Shown here piece by piece: positions 37,301 through 44,590 of a DNA stretch of 64,000 bases. Positions within the stretch are counted from its first letter, which is position 1, and the number at the start of each line of letters is the position of its first letter. The notes under the pieces are model-generated. The model was not told the origin of the DNA. It searched no databases and saw only the letters and a program-made list of their open reading frames with translations. Source of the stretch: Polyangiaceae bacterium (GTDB taxonomy: Bacteria > Myxococcota_A > Polyangia > Polyangiales > Polyangiaceae); NCBI GenBank assembly GCA_025936045.1, contig JAICUB010000013.1, forward strand, positions 80,386 to 144,385, read 5' to 3'. A program made the translations under genes and the position numbers.

Positions 37301-37587
37301 TCGACCCGCGCCTCCGCGAAGCGGCCGGTGTCGACCAGCTCCTGCATGGCCCGGCGCGCGACCTCGGTCGAAAACGCCTGACCGACGCGGGCCTGCGTCA
37401 CCTCGGCGGGTTGCCCGAAGCGTCCGCCTTCGACCACGACCTCGACGCGCACGATGGGGCGTCCGTCGAGCTCCTGACCGAGCGCGGGCGGAAGCACCGG
37501 GGCGCGTGCCTGCGGCGCCTCTGCGAACGCCGGCAGCGCGAACCCGACGACGAGCGCCGCGAGTCGCCAGATCCGGGCCGTGCGCAT
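34318..37587 (-). CDS. BamA/TamA-like outer-membrane assembly protein with cysteine-rich POTRA insert
   Basis: 1089 residues with signal peptide RIWRLAALVVGFALPAFAEA. Residues about 45-730 contain a series of POTRA-type modules (IVRVEVVVEGG, VELVFEGNRHFDADEL, LYDIAFEGNRLLVESEL, VSRIDVRGAERTHEGL). A C-terminal 16-strand barrel of the Omp85 family follows, with LFFLGGIDSLRGF (the conserved loop-6 RGF motif) and a final strand ending FHFSIGVL. One POTRA (about 420-530) is split by about 60 residues containing five cysteines (C455, C464, C477, C497, C507); C360 lies just before. Length exceeds E. coli BamA (810) and TamA (577). It may insert outer-membrane proteins, or be a specialised paralogue. 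It is divergent from the gene at 37717. Confidence 0.88.
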   Translation of the reverse strand: MRTARIWRLAALVVGFALPAFAEAPQARAPVLPPALGQELDGRPIVRVEVVVEGGRFGQPAEVTQARVGQAFSTEVARRAMQELVDTGRFAEARVEAEPVATGVVLRLRVLPRRVVARIELSGSPIASDELLRGDLLHVGDDLTAPDLPRIAARVRAELARRGFPNAIVSARALDTDDPFDVVVQLDVQSGAPAPVVDRWFGVWPDPNAPGLRAVLGTYDVAVGDRADAEALATADKNLESSLRAHGWHRAVVTHRLEARARGAFLRVEVRAGPLVELVFEGNRHFDADELRGALALEDNDEREPQVLADRLHDFYENRGFFDADIRFEERGGAAAPVHQLAFMIRETRPLRVIGREYPCLTGALPSEVGSEIDSFLSELPGSELVGPVDDNAVDAVIGPTAGRGKLKAPLTQNPWGYYVTGVYDKAIDHLRDLFRSRGYLSASVGPATLLRRACDPHSQPGACIPIGVRRRPATECRYDAIGLPLEENAPDPALTCHPDPRKGVTCEPEAVLYLPIKLGPQTELYDIAFEGNRLLVESELAQAAGLVVGAPISQLELENARRRLVDAYAEQGFAFAEVEASLELSSDHRHGSARFVISERQPVRVSRIDVRGAERTHEGLIRSRLALKPGDLYRRSLVRRSEELLSQLGVFSTVSVAFEDPYVPAREKVVVVRVEEKKPQYVSFGGGVTSGDGVTGFIEYGYLNVAGEAIQLTFASQLGYLPTAFIIDADVRRKYDQLVVADRLERRNRISVSFPEIGLGPLFRLEVSGVDVRDNARDYGLTRDATILSLIFHPSRRISLQATGSLERNVANIFGNDLKGALDQYVKDNPATRNIFRVPEGTTFAVSEQLRGSWDRRDRPLDATTGTFISLAAEHVHAKPIGDTPTDAGSATSVFTATTSDFMRYDGRVAGYFRLSQRGLALALSFRGGVIQQLIAGSRTYPDRLFFLGGIDSLRGFAQDSLVPEDIAKQLLTPNTTLSNPLTIDDIVIRGGDVFINPRAELRVPLTNSVQTALFLDTGNLWTDPKQFDPFKLRYTVGTGLRIGTPIGPLAFDYGFNVTRVLDALFPERKNQRTWESLGAFHFSIGVL

Positions 37588-37716
37588 GCGTCTTTCTAAT
37601 ACATTGACCCCACGCGCCGCGGGCAGATGTTGCGAGGGCTCCGTCGTCCGGCGAGGTCGCGTCCCCTGGAGCGCATTACATTCGCCGGATCGGGGGGATT
37701 GGGCTATCAGAGCGGG

Positions 37717-38988
37717 ATGTCTCAGGCGGCCGTTCGTGGCGAGCGCCGAGCTCGCCGCACGAGCCGAGCTCGGCGAGGCACGGCCGCCGGCGGTTTCTGG
37801 GCGCGCTGGCTGCCGCGCATCTCGGCAGGGCTCGGCGTGGCGTTCGGCCTGTCGTGGTGGGCCGTTCACCGCTACGACTGGGTGGGACCGCTCGTTGCAA
37901 ATGGCTTGCGCTCCGTCGTCGGGGTGAGCGCCGTCGCGCATCTCGAGGACTTCGTTTACTCGGTGGAGGATCATTACAACCGCTTGGCGCGCGGCAGTGA
38001 GGCGCCAAAGTCGTATTGGGCGGTGCCTGCGGCGCCCACGGCGGCTGCAGTCGCGGTGGCCGTCCCCGTCCCGTCGGCGAGCACGGGAGCGCCCGCCGAG
38101 CCGATTTTTCGACCGGCCGATCCCGGTCCCGCGCTCAAGTCGTGGTCCGCGCCGGGGGACGGCGTGTGGGTACCGATCGTCGACCCGCGGCGGCCGAGCG
38201 AGCGGCCCTACATGTACAAGACGCTGCTCCACCCCGATAAAGAGCGCGGCTGGGCGGAGGTGTTCGTCGTCGCGGTCGATCTGAAGCACGTGACGCTCCA
38301 CGTCGTGCCGGGTACGCAGGAACCGAAAGCCGACAACCCGGCGGGCGACAAACTCGAGCGCCCCGCGGTGATTCCGCAAAGCGAGGACGAAGAGCTCCTC
38401 GCGGCGTTCAACGGCGGTTTCATGACCGAGCACGGGGGCTACGGCATGAAGCTCGACGGCGTAACGATCGTGTCGCCGAAGCCGAAAGCGTGCACCGTCG
38501 CCGTTTACCCGGATGAGAGCGTGCGCATCGCCCCCTGGACGGAGCTCGCACCCGACGAGCCGAGCATGCTCTGGTTCCGGCAGGCGCCCGAGTGCATGGT
38601 GCACGGCAACAAGCTGCACCCGGGCATTCTGTGGTCGTCGGGCAATCGTAAGTGGGGCGCGACGCTCGACGGCGAGACCGTGATCCGCCGCTCCGGCATC
38701 GGCCTGAACGCCCCGCGCGACGTGCTGTACGTGGCGATCACGAACCACACGAACGCGCGCGTGCTCGCGGAGGGCATGCGTCACGCCGGCGCCGTCGACG
38801 TGGCCCAGCTCGACGTGAACTGGTCCTACCCGAAATTCGTGCTGTTCGAGCCGAAGGAGGCCGGCGGCCCGCGCAAAGCCGTCGCGCTCGCGAGCGGCTT
38901 CGAATTCTCCGAAGACGAGTACATCCGCAAGCGCTCGCGGCGGGACTTCTTCTACCTCGTGCGGAAACCTGCGGCTGCGGCACACTGA
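37717..38988 (+). CDS. phosphodiester glycosidase (NAGPA/DUF2233)-type protein
   Basis: 423 residues. The N-terminal basic stretch is followed by one hydrophobic anchor (ISAGLGVAFGLSWWAV) and an Ala/Pro linker (about 105-130). The catalytic-type domain (about 150-420) has FNGGFMTEHGGYGMKLDG, the hallmark of the NAGPA/phosphodiester-glycosidase fold, and the closing VDVAQLDVNWSYPKF. Such proteins cleave sugar phosphodiesters; in bacteria they are usually exported and linked to exopolysaccharide. The domain probably faces the periplasm (inference). The start at MSQAAVRG gives a sensible N-terminus; the frame is open 30 codons further. Four bases separate it from fpg, so they are probably one operon. 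Confidence 0.8.
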   Translation: MSQAAVRGERRARRTSRARRGTAAGGFWARWLPRISAGLGVAFGLSWWAVHRYDWVGPLVANGLRSVVGVSAVAHLEDFVYSVEDHYNRLARGSEAPKSYWAVPAAPTAAAVAVAVPVPSASTGAPAEPIFRPADPGPALKSWSAPGDGVWVPIVDPRRPSERPYMYKTLLHPDKERGWAEVFVVAVDLKHVTLHVVPGTQEPKADNPAGDKLERPAVIPQSEDEELLAAFNGGFMTEHGGYGMKLDGVTIVSPKPKACTVAVYPDESVRIAPWTELAPDEPSMLWFRQAPECMVHGNKLHPGILWSSGNRKWGATLDGETVIRRSGIGLNAPRDVLYVAITNHTNARVLAEGMRHAGAVDVAQLDVNWSYPKFVLFEPKEAGGPRKAVALASGFEFSEDEYIRKRSRRDFFYLVRKPAAAAH

Positions 38989-38992
38989 GCGC

Positions 38993-39868
38993 ATGCCCGA
39001 GCTCCCCGAGGTCGAGGTCACGCGCCGCGCCGTCGCACCGAGACTCGTCGGCCGGCGCATCGCGCACGTACGCACGACCGCACCGAGCTACTTCTTCCTG
39101 ACGCCGCCCGCGCGGCTCAAAAAGGCGCTCACGGGGCGCTCCGTCGTGCGCCTCGATCGGCACGGCAAGTACCTGGTCGCGCTGCTCGACGACGACACGC
39201 GCCTGCTCCTCCACCTCGGCATGACCGGCCAGCTCTTCGCGGCGGGCGCGCGCAGCGTGCGGCTCTTGTCCGCCGAGCGCCGCAGCACGCTCGGCCCCGA
39301 CGCGCAGCCGGCATTTCGACCGGACGCGCACACCCACCTGACGCTCGAGTTCGCGGACGGTCCCCCGGCGCTTTATTTCCGGGACATCCGCAAGTTCGGA
39401 AAATGCGCGTGGCTGCGCCGCGGCGAGACCGACGCGCGGCTCGACAAGCTCGGCGTCGATGCGCTCGTCGCGACGGGCGCCGAGCTTCACGCCGCGGCGT
39501 TGCGCCGGAGCACGCCGATCAAGTCGCTCTTGCTCGAGCAGAGCGTCATCGCCGGCATCGGCAACATCTACGCGGACGAAGCGCTCTTCTTCGCGAAAAT
39601 TCGGCCGACTCGCGTGGCGCGTCGCGTGACGCGCGTCGAGTGTGCTGCGATCGTGCGCGCCGCGCGCCGCGTGCTGGAGCGCGCGATCGTGCGCGGCGGC
39701 TCGTCGATCGACGATTTCGTGAGACCCGACGGGTCGGACGGCCAATACCAAACCGAGCGCAAGGTGTACGCGCGCGAAGGCGAGCCGTGCTCGCGCTGTA
39801 AGACACCCATCGAGCGAGTCGTCATCGGCCAGCGCTCCGCGCATTATTGTCCGAGCTGCCAGCGCTGA
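38993..39868 (+). CDS. mutM: formamidopyrimidine-DNA glycosylase
   Basis: 291 residues starting MPELPEVEVTRR; after removal of Met the Pro and Glu are the catalytic residues of the Fpg/Nei family. The Lys of RHGKYL (about residue 59) and the helix-two-turn-helix IAGIGNIYADEALF fit Fpg. The C-terminal zinc finger is complete: CSRCKTPIERVVIGQRSAHYCPSCQ. It removes oxidised purines such as 8-oxoguanine and nicks the abasic site. The N-terminal domain carries about 15 extra residues (RSVRLLSAERRSTLGP) relative to the usual about 275. It follows the glycosidase-like gene after 4 bases and precedes rpiA. Confidence 0.95.
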   Translation: MPELPEVEVTRRAVAPRLVGRRIAHVRTTAPSYFFLTPPARLKKALTGRSVVRLDRHGKYLVALLDDDTRLLLHLGMTGQLFAAGARSVRLLSAERRSTLGPDAQPAFRPDAHTHLTLEFADGPPALYFRDIRKFGKCAWLRRGETDARLDKLGVDALVATGAELHAAALRRSTPIKSLLLEQSVIAGIGNIYADEALFFAKIRPTRVARRVTRVECAAIVRAARRVLERAIVRGGSSIDDFVRPDGSDGQYQTERKVYAREGEPCSRCKTPIERVVIGQRSAHYCPSCQR

Positions 39869-39908
39869 TTTTGGTCGGGGCCTCGCGGCCTTGCGCTAGT
39901 CTTCGCGC

Positions 39909-40613
39909 ATGGACGCCGACGTAGCCAAGCGCCTGGCGGCACAAGCCGCCGCCGATCTCGTGCCGGACGCGGGCGTGGTCGGGTTGGGCACCGGGTCGAC
40001 GACGCGTTACTTCATCAATGAAGTCGGGCGGCTCGTGAGCGAGGGGCGCAAGCTTTCGGCGGTCCCGACGAGTCGACGGAGCCGCGAGCTCGCGACCGAG
40101 CTCCGCATTCCTCTGCTCGACGACATGGGCCCGTGGGACATCGACCTCTGCGTGGACGGCGCTGACGAGGTGAGCGCCGAGCTCGACCTGATCAAGGGCG
40201 GCGGCGGCGCGCACACGCGTGAAAAAATCGTAAACCGTCACTCGCGCCAGAACGTGATCATCGTGGACGAGTCGAAGATCAGCCGGCGGCTCGGGGAGAA
40301 GCGCACAGTCCCGCTCGAGGTCGTCGTCTTCGGCCACCGCGCGACGGGCGCCGCGCTTCGCGGCTTCGGTGAGCCCGCCTTGCGCTTTGCCGGCGACGAC
40401 CCCTTCCTCACCGATTCCGGCAATTACATCTACGATCTCGAGACGGGCCCGATCGAGGACCCCGTGGAGCTCGAGGAGGAGCTCCGGCACCTGCCCGGCG
40501 TGATCGAGACGGGGCTCTTCTGCGGCCGGGCCGACATCGTGATCGTCGCCGGATCGAGCAGCGTCGAACTTTGGCACCGCGACGGCCGGCGCTACCCTGC
40601 AAAGAAAACGTAG
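39909..40613 (+). CDS. rpiA: ribose-5-phosphate isomerase A
   Basis: 234 residues, normal length. Diagnostic motifs are GLGTGSTTRYFI (phosphate loop), DLCVDGADEVSAELDLIKGGGGAHTREKIV (active site with Asp, Glu and Lys) and a C-terminal GLFCGRADIVIVA. It interconverts ribose-5-phosphate and ribulose-5-phosphate in the pentose phosphate pathway. It sits 40 bases after fpg on the same strand and may be co-transcribed. Nothing unusual was seen. Confidence 0.96.
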   Translation: MDADVAKRLAAQAAADLVPDAGVVGLGTGSTTRYFINEVGRLVSEGRKLSAVPTSRRSRELATELRIPLLDDMGPWDIDLCVDGADEVSAELDLIKGGGGAHTREKIVNRHSRQNVIIVDESKISRRLGEKRTVPLEVVVFGHRATGAALRGFGEPALRFAGDDPFLTDSGNYIYDLETGPIEDPVELEEELRHLPGVIETGLFCGRADIVIVAGSSSVELWHRDGRRYPAKKT

Positions 40614-40651
40614 GCGCGCGACGCGCCCGCTTTTTTGGCTACACTCCGGGC

Positions 40652-41749
40652 GTGGCTCTCTCGCGTCGCGTAACGAGTTTCGTGGGATCGGGAGCACTGT
40701 TAGTCGCCGCGAGCGCCGTCGCGGCACCGACCGGGACGCCGAGCGCTTCGGCGGCGCCAGCGCCGAGCGCGGCCGCTCCGCGCGCACCGGCTGCTCCACA
40801 CGCACCGGGGGTCGCGTCGGCGCGGCCCGCCGCGGCGGCACCGAGCGCGCCGACAAGCGGCACGGCCGCGGAGGATCGAGCCGCGCTCGCGGGCCGCGTC
40901 GTCGTGCTCGAGCGCGCCGGCAAAGCGCTCGAGCTCGGCGTGGTGTTGAACGGCGACGGGCGTATCGCCACCGCGCTCTCGGCGTTGGGCGACGGGCGCC
41001 ATCTCGACGCGCACTACTCGGACAACAAGGTCGTCCCCGTCCGCGTGGGGCACGCGGACAAGGCCCGCGATCTGGCGCTGCTCGTGCCGGCGAACGCCGA
41101 ACACAAGCTCGGCCTCAAGGCAGCGCGTGAGAGTGCGCCCGCCATGCACGCGCCGCTCGGGAGCTTCGTGAGCGCGGGGGGCAAAGCCGCCCCCGGTCCG
41201 ACCGTCACCCCGACGGGACCGAGCGCTTTCAACGGCAACGACGGCAAGCCGTACCACGAGGCGATCGCGTTCACGGCGCCGCTCGCTCCGGCGAGCAGCG
41301 GGAGCCCGCTCGTGGACGCAAACGGCGAAGTCGTCGCCATCGTCACGCGCGCTTGCCAAAAGACGCCGGGCGGCGCGTGCGCGCCGGCGCTCGTGGGCAC
41401 CCCGGTCGGCGTCGTGCGCGACTTTCTGCGGTCCGCGCCGAAGACCGCCGCGCTTCCGACGCCGTCGCTCGGCTTCCAGGTGACCCCCGAGGACACCGGG
41501 ACGGCGCGGGGGCTGCGCGTGACGCTGGTGGGCCGTCCTGCGGCGGTGCTCGGCCTGCGGGCTGGCAATGACGCGCGCACCGCCGACGTCATCGTCGCGC
41601 TGGACGGCGTACCCGTGACTACATTGGAGTCTTACGAGCATGCGCTCGAGGATCATGCGGTCGGGGACGTGGTCGACCTCTTGGTGCTCGGGTCCGGCCG
41701 CTATCGCCATGTGACCGCGGTCGTGTCGGCCGCGTCGCACGCTAATTGA
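40652..41749 (+). CDS. HtrA/DegP-like trypsin-PDZ protein lacking the catalytic His
   Basis: 365 residues. Signal peptide (FVGSGALLVAASAVAAP), then an Ala/Pro-rich linker to residue 75. A trypsin-like domain (80-260) follows. The segment corresponding to HtrA VVTNNHVV reads IATALSAL (about 105-112), so the catalytic His is absent. The Asp (ARDLALLV, D140) and Ser (SSGSPLVDANGEVVAI, S216) are kept. A PDZ domain (about 275-360) has LGLRAGNDARTADVIVALDGVPV. The protein is thus probably a periplasmic binding or sensing pseudoprotease rather than an enzyme. It starts at GTG. It precedes the PP2C gene by 58 bases; a functional link is possible but unproved. Confidence 0.8.
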   Translation: MALSRRVTSFVGSGALLVAASAVAAPTGTPSASAAPAPSAAAPRAPAAPHAPGVASARPAAAAPSAPTSGTAAEDRAALAGRVVVLERAGKALELGVVLNGDGRIATALSALGDGRHLDAHYSDNKVVPVRVGHADKARDLALLVPANAEHKLGLKAARESAPAMHAPLGSFVSAGGKAAPGPTVTPTGPSAFNGNDGKPYHEAIAFTAPLAPASSGSPLVDANGEVVAIVTRACQKTPGGACAPALVGTPVGVVRDFLRSAPKTAALPTPSLGFQVTPEDTGTARGLRVTLVGRPAAVLGLRAGNDARTADVIVALDGVPVTTLESYEHALEDHAVGDVVDLLVLGSGRYRHVTAVVSAASHAN

Positions 41750-41807
41750 CAGAGTAATCCGGGGAGGCGACTATCCCGCGACCTGCCCGAAAGAGGCAGC
41801 ACTTGCC

Positions 41808-42581
41808 GTGTCGAGCCCCCTGCGTATCGAAGTAGCCGGCCAAACCGACGTGGGCCGCAAGCGTGCCCACAATGAGGACAATTTCGCCATCATGGCGGAA
41901 TACGGCCTTTACGTGGTCGCCGATGGAATGGGCGGTCACGCGTCCGGCGAGATCGCTTCGAAGATGGCGGTCGACACGCTGCACGAGTTTTTTACGGCGA
42001 CCGCCGACGACCCCGAACGCACGTGGCCATACAAGATGGACCGTTCGAAGGGCTACGAGGAGAACCGGCTCGTCACCGGTATCAAGCTCTGTAACTTGCG
42101 CATCTACGAGCAGGCGCAGCGGAACGCGAAGCAACGCGGCATGGGCACGACGCTCGTCGCGCTCTTCGCGGTCGAAGACGGCATCTACGTCGCGCACGTC
42201 GGCGACAGCCGCGTTTACCGGATTCGGGATCGCAACATCGAGCAGCTGACCGAGGACCACTCGCTGCTCAACGATTACAAGAAGATGAAGCACCTCACGC
42301 CGGAGGAACTCGCGAATTTCCCCCATAAGAACGTGATCGTGCGCGCGCTCGGCATGAAGGACACCGTCAAGGTGGATACGCGCTTCGAGGCCCCCCGCGC
42401 CGGAGACGCGATGGTGCTCTGTAGCGACGGCCTCTGCGGCCCCGTGAGCGACGAACGCGTCCTCGAGGTCGTGACCAGCGCCCCGAACCTGCCGACCGCC
42501 ACCCAGCGCCTGATCGACGCCGCCAACGAAAACGGCGGCCCCGACAACGTCACCTGCGTGATTGCTCGCTGGATCGAGTAG
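41808..42581 (+). CDS. PP2C-family Ser/Thr protein phosphatase (PrpC/Stp type)
   Basis: 257 residues, the typical length of bacterial Stp. The metal-binding motifs are in order: TDVGRKRAHNEDNF, VVADGMGGHASGE, GTTLVALF, VAHVGDSRVYRI, LTEDHSLLNDY, LCSDGL and GGPDNVTCVI. It should remove phosphate from Ser/Thr of proteins in the cytosol, opposing Hanks-type kinases. It starts at GTG. The STAS-like gene starts 70 bases later on the same strand, so it may be the first gene of the partner-switching cluster or a separate neighbour. Confidence 0.95.
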   Translation: MSSPLRIEVAGQTDVGRKRAHNEDNFAIMAEYGLYVVADGMGGHASGEIASKMAVDTLHEFFTATADDPERTWPYKMDRSKGYEENRLVTGIKLCNLRIYEQAQRNAKQRGMGTTLVALFAVEDGIYVAHVGDSRVYRIRDRNIEQLTEDHSLLNDYKKMKHLTPEELANFPHKNVIVRALGMKDTVKVDTRFEAPRAGDAMVLCSDGLCGPVSDERVLEVVTSAPNLPTATQRLIDAANENGGPDNVTCVIARWIE

Positions 42582-42651
42582 CCGCGCAACACCCCATGCG
42601 CATCCGCTGTGGGTTTGACGACCCTCGGAGTGGAGTGCATTCTGACCGCTG

Positions 42652-43050
42652 ATGGGCATGAAGCTCGGAGAGAAAGTCGCGGTCGAGTCGCTCGAGGTGG
42701 AGCTCAAAGCGCCGACCGAGCTCAAACTCGCGGGCACGCTGAGCACGCCCACCGCCCAAGCCGAGTTCCGCCGCCTGCTCCAGGACCTGCACACCGACAT
42801 CGTCTCGGCGAAGACGACGGCTTTCGCCGTGGACGTGCAGGCGCTGAGCTTCGTCAACTCCTCGGCCATTCGCGCCTTCGTCGATTGGATCTCGCGCGCG
42901 GCCCACGCTGGCTACACGCTGGCGTTCAAAACGAGCGCGAGCGTGACGTGGCACCGCCTGAGTTTCTCGGTACTGAAGTCGCTCGCGCCCGCCACGGTCG
43001 AGATCATCGAGTCGCGACCCGCCGTCGCAGGCGGAGGGCACCCTTCGTGA
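42652..43050 (+). CDS. STAS-like anti-sigma-antagonist-type regulator (slr1659 type)
   Basis: 132 residues with alternating beta/alpha pattern. The middle segment AVDVQALSFVNSSAIRAFVDWI matches the STAS core, where a conserved Ser in this turn is the kinase target in SpoIIAA/RsbV proteins. The N-terminus (EVELKAPTELKLAGTLSTP) differs from classic RsbV, resembling a divergent group known from cyanobacteria. Its stop overlaps the GTG of the ATPase gene (GTGA), as expected for an antagonist/anti-sigma pair. The target sigma factor or partner is not evident. Confidence 0.7.
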   Translation: MGMKLGEKVAVESLEVELKAPTELKLAGTLSTPTAQAEFRRLLQDLHTDIVSAKTTAFAVDVQALSFVNSSAIRAFVDWISRAAHAGYTLAFKTSASVTWHRLSFSVLKSLAPATVEIIESRPAVAGGGHPS

Positions 43051-43538
43051 AGAAGGGGCACGAGGCCGAGCGTACCCTCACGCTCGAGCGTCGTGACGCC
43101 GCGCTCGAAGACGCGCAGCGCTTCGCCGCGCTCGCCGTGACGACGTGCACGCCCGAGTGTCGCGAAGCGGTGACGCTCGCCGTGTGCGAGCTCGGCGAGA
43201 ACCTGATCAAATACAGCGGCAACAGCGACCAGACTCACGCGGGCACCATCGGCGTTTCGTGCGACGGCGACAAAGTCCGCGTGCGAGCGGTGAACCAGGT
43301 GACCTCACTCGAAGACGCGAAGCGCGTGAGCGACCTCGTGGCCCAGATTTCGGGCTCCGGCATCGACGTGCGTGACCTGTATCGCGCACGTTTGCAGCAG
43401 CTTTTCGAGCATCCGGAGCTGCCTCGCACTCAGCTCGGGCTCTTGCGGATGGCATTCGAAGGGGGCTTTCGCTTGTCGTGCAGCTTCGCGCACTCGGAGC
43501 TCTCGATCGTCGCCGAGCGGGCCTGCGCCGCTCCATGA
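43047..43538 (+). CDS. anti-sigma-type ATP-binding protein (HATPase, RsbW-like)
   Basis: 163 residues. The N-box of GHKL ATPases is present: AVCELGENLIKYS, with Glu and Asn spaced as in RsbW and SpoIIAB. The glycine-rich lid is poorly defined (SGSGIDVRDLY), and the end (GLLRMAFEGGFRLSCSF) is a divergent last part. It should bind, and may phosphorylate, the STAS-like partner encoded just before it. The start GTG at 43047 overlaps the STAS stop, and its own stop overlaps the peroxidase start (ATGA). Loss of the usual G boxes means kinase activity is uncertain. Confidence 0.7.
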   Translation: MKKGHEAERTLTLERRDAALEDAQRFAALAVTTCTPECREAVTLAVCELGENLIKYSGNSDQTHAGTIGVSCDGDKVRVRAVNQVTSLEDAKRVSDLVAQISGSGIDVRDLYRARLQQLFEHPELPRTQLGLLRMAFEGGFRLSCSFAHSELSIVAERACAAP

Positions 43539-44590
43539 AGCGCGCACTCCGCTTCGCCGGCGCGCTCACGGCGCTCGCGGTCGTGTGCGCCACGGCGAGC
43601 TGCAGCGAGAACCGAACGACCGCGCCGCGAGCCGAGCGTGAAGCGATGGCGGCAAAGGCGCTCCCGTCGAGCGCCGCGCCCGCGGCGACGACCTCGCGCG
43701 AGCCGCTCGGGGCTTTGCCGGAGCCGGCGAAAATAGACCCCGCCGTCCTGGCGCTCGGACGGCGCTTGTTCCACGAACCGCGCCTCTCGGGCGACGCCAA
43801 GGTGGCGTGCGCGAGCTGCCACGATCTAGCAAAAGGCGGCGTGGACGGGCGGAAGCTCTCGACCGGAGTCGACGGGCGGCTCGGGCTCGTGAACGCGCCG
43901 ACCGTCTACAACGCAGCGCTCAACTTCGTGCAATTCTGGGACGGCCGCGCGGCGACGCTCGAGGAGCAAATCGGGTTTCCGATCACGAACCCCGTCGAAA
44001 TGGGCTCGAGCTGGGACAAGGTGCTGGCATTTCTCGCGGGCGAGCCGAGCTACTCGGCCGCGTTCAAGGCGAGCTTTCCGGACGGCGTGACGGAAGCGAA
44101 CACGCGCCGGGCAATCGCGGATTTCGAGCGCACGCTGCTCACCAGGAATTCGCCGTTCGATCGCTACCTCGGCGGTGACGAGCACGCGCTCGACCCCGAG
44201 GCACGCACGGGCTACGAGACGTTCAAATCCGTCGGCTGCATTGCCTGCCACCAGGGCCGAAACGTCGGGGGCAACATGTTCCAGAAGTTCGGAGTGCTCG
44301 GCGACTACTTCAAGGATCGCGGGCACGTCACCGACGCGGACTACGGCCGGTTCAACGTGACGCACCTCGAAAGCGACCGCTTCGTGTTCCGCGTGCCCTC
44401 GCTCAGGAACGTCGAGCGCACCGCGCCTTACTTCCACGACGGCTCGGCGGCGACGCTGAACCAGGCCGTGCAAGTGATGGCGCGCTATCAGCTCGGCCGA
44501 AAGCTCGGGGACGATCAGGTCTCGGCTCTGATCGCGTTCTTGAAGTCGCTCTCGGGCGACCTCGCGCCCGCGGGCGAAAAGCCAGAATGA
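43535..44590 (+). CDS. diheme cytochrome c peroxidase (MauG/CCP family)
   Basis: 351 residues. Export signal with a lipobox-like ATASC, so probably a periplasmic lipoprotein. Two c-heme sites are present, CASCH (92-96) and CIACH (235-239), with the family landmarks LFHEPRLSGD, APTVYNAALNFVQFWDGRA, NPVEMGSSW and VPSLRNVERTAPYFHDG. Such enzymes reduce hydrogen peroxide with electrons from small cytochromes. It depends on cytochrome c maturation; ccmE lies at 57.2 kb. The ATG overlaps the stop of the ATPase gene and its stop overlaps the SpoIIE-type gene, so it is locked into a regulatory cassette, which is unusual. Confidence 0.93.
   Translation: MKRALRFAGALTALAVVCATASCSENRTTAPRAEREAMAAKALPSSAAPAATTSREPLGALPEPAKIDPAVLALGRRLFHEPRLSGDAKVACASCHDLAKGGVDGRKLSTGVDGRLGLVNAPTVYNAALNFVQFWDGRAATLEEQIGFPITNPVEMGSSWDKVLAFLAGEPSYSAAFKASFPDGVTEANTRRAIADFERTLLTRNSPFDRYLGGDEHALDPEARTGYETFKSVGCIACHQGRNVGGNMFQKFGVLGDYFKDRGHVTDADYGRFNVTHLESDRFVFRVPSLRNVERTAPYFHDGSAATLNQAVQVMARYQLGRKLGDDQVSALIAFLKSLSGDLAPAGEKPE

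Noticed and set aside
34231..37599. Very long plus-strand open frame (over 1100 codons) opposite the BamA-like gene
   Set aside because: It is the antisense shadow of a GC-rich gene: Arg/Ala/Glu-rich, no domain, while the minus strand has clear POTRA and barrel motifs.
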